64,000 nucleotides of DNA, taken from Verrucomicrobiota bacterium. Lineage in GTDB: Bacteria; Verrucomicrobiota; Verrucomicrobiia; Opitutales; Coraliomargaritaceae. Shown piece after piece: positions 63,181-64,000 of this stretch. The DNA lies in NCBI GenBank assembly GCA_009908325.1, contig JAAAPI010000275.1:1-64000 (forward strand). Direction: 5' to 3'. Below the pieces are notes generated by a model. It ran no database searches and was not told the DNA's origin. It saw only the letters and a program-made list of their open reading frames with translations. Positions within the stretch are counted from its first letter, which is position 1, and each line of letters begins with the position of its first letter. The position numbers and the translations under genes were made by a program.

Positions 63181-63280
63181 AGACGGCCAGTGAGCAGTTT
63201 CCCTGCCAGAGAATATTTTCGGAATGATTAGAACTGTTGTATCCGTGCGGCTGTGGCACTGGCTATGCTGTGATTGTCTC

Positions 63281-63779
63281 ATGAAAACCATAATCTGCTC
63301 GTGGACTCTTTCGTTTTTTCTGGTCCTCACTGCGCTGGCCTCAACGAGAGCCGGTTATTTGCAGACCGACACGCTCTATTTGACTGGCGGCTTTCAAGGG
63401 GTCAAAGGATCGCTGAATGTATCCCGCGAAGAATTACGCACCCTGCGCGGCAGCGGTGACATCTCCGTGACGCTCATCCCCCGGTCCGAACCACCTGAAC
63501 TTACAGTGCTCCCTTTCACTTCGTTGATTGAAGCCTATCCCCTGGAAACGGGTTTTGACGGACTCGTCCTGGAGACCCACAACGGCTGGGAGAGCTTTCT
63601 GACCCGTGACTATATTGAAGCCAATGGCACCGTGCTATTGCGACAACGCGGACTACTTCAAATCCATGGTTGTCAATCCGGATCAGTTTTACCCGGATAC
63701 AGCAATGCCGGGCAATCCCGATTTCGAGCCGTCTGATCTCGAAGCCCTTTTGGCCTTTCTTCAAGAGGCAAAACCCTAA
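63281..63779 (+). pseudogene. Small exported protein with cytochrome-like C-terminus, frameshifted
   Basis: ATG 63281 starts a signal peptide (SWTLSFFLVLTALASTRA) and reads to LVLETHNGWESFL and IEANGTVLL. The frame then goes off to a stop at 63736. One base less near 63640 joins it to DNADYFKSMVVNPDQFYPD, TAMPGNPDFE and LEALLAFLQEAKP, ending at TAA 63777-63779. That ending resembles the last helix of c-type cytochromes, but no CxxCH is visible. Function unknown. Confidence 0.5.
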
Positions 63780-64000
63780 TCGGAAGGCGCCCGAATCGAC
63801 AATTTAACATTGCATTTCTGAATCTGTGATTCCATTTCGCAATGATAATTGAGCGAAACGCCATTGATCAGGTCGATAACGGTCTTTGTCGGCAGGCCAT
63901 GATTGCTCTGGCGGGTGCGTGACTACGGTTGGCTGGTTGTTGCCACCGCGGCCAGATCCAGTCGGATACGCTCCACCCGAAGCTCCATTTCGTTTTCAAC
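63776..64000 (-). pseudogene. Partial broken gene at right window edge
   Basis: From base 64000 the minus strand reads VENEMELRVERIRLDLAAVA to a TAG at 63923-63925, then stays open in the same frame as SNHGLPTKTVIDLINGVSL to a TAG at 63776-63778. The parts look like one helical protein interrupted by a stop, but the segment is short and no family is recognised. Confidence 0.35.

Noticed and set aside
1-64000. CRISPR array, tRNA, rRNA or known riboswitch
   Set aside because: Looked for and not seen; the repeats found are palindromic or low-complexity and not regularly spaced.

Overview
The window looks like chromosomal DNA of a Gram-negative marine-type bacterium of the Verrucomicrobia (Opitutales or Puniceicoccales-like). 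This is an inference. It rests on TonB/ExbB/ExbD and TonB-receptor genes, lipoprotein signals, verrucomicrobial-style secreted repeat proteins ending in an FFRL tail, and moderately to highly GC-rich genes. No rRNA, tRNA, CRISPR array or prophage was seen.

Layout. 1-5.9 kb: the end of modA, an in-frame modB'-'modC hybrid, a VapBC pair, an exported adenosine deaminase, an SNase-HhH nuclease, and a DUF3016 gene cut by a truncated REP-type transposase. 6.1-24.8 kb, minus strand: a compact, very GC-rich run of 14 genes, many joined by 4-base ATGA/GTGA or TGATG overlaps. It encodes a MotA/TolQ/ExbB-like channel, two von Willebrand A proteins whose membrane segments resemble ExbD, an Hsp70-like/FHA protein, a PEGA protein, a TPR/coiled-coil protein, coiled-coil and lipoproteins, and a seven-repeat secreted protein. 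I read it as an undescribed ion-driven envelope machine. 24.8-26.5 kb: insertion-sequence remnants and gene-free DNA. 26.5-36.7 kb, minus strand: a purine-base catabolic operon (guanine deaminase, XdhC, XdhA, XdhB, PuuD-type urate hydroxylase, PucG-type aminotransferase, 8-oxoguanine-deaminase-like amidohydrolase). 36.8-47.9 kb, plus strand: DUF3450-TtpC-ExbB-ExbD-TonB-TPR, then an acetamidase/formamidase, an AzgA-type purine permease, a NUP-type nucleoside protein and adenine deaminase. 48.2-55.1 kb, minus strand: cupin, TonB-dependent receptor, cytochrome P450, adenosine deaminase, hydroxyacid dehydrogenase. 55.3-61.6 kb, plus strand: an NMT1-type ABC transporter with a DUF1152 gene, an aldo/keto reductase and a double LOG-domain protein. 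61.7-64 kb: four broken genes in a row.

How it fits together. Most of 26-63 kb reads as one purine scavenging and degradation island. Energised outer-membrane uptake feeds exported nucleoside-processing enzymes, inner-membrane permeases, deaminases, xanthine dehydrogenase, urate hydroxylation and glyoxylate disposal. The steps between 5-hydroxyisourate and ureidoglycine (HIU hydrolase, OHCU decarboxylase, allantoinase, allantoate amidohydrolase) are not in the window. Xanthine dehydrogenase needs molybdenum, so the damaged molybdate transporter at the left edge is notable. Small palindromic repeats, a MITE-like element and G-free leader tracts lie between the genes of the island.
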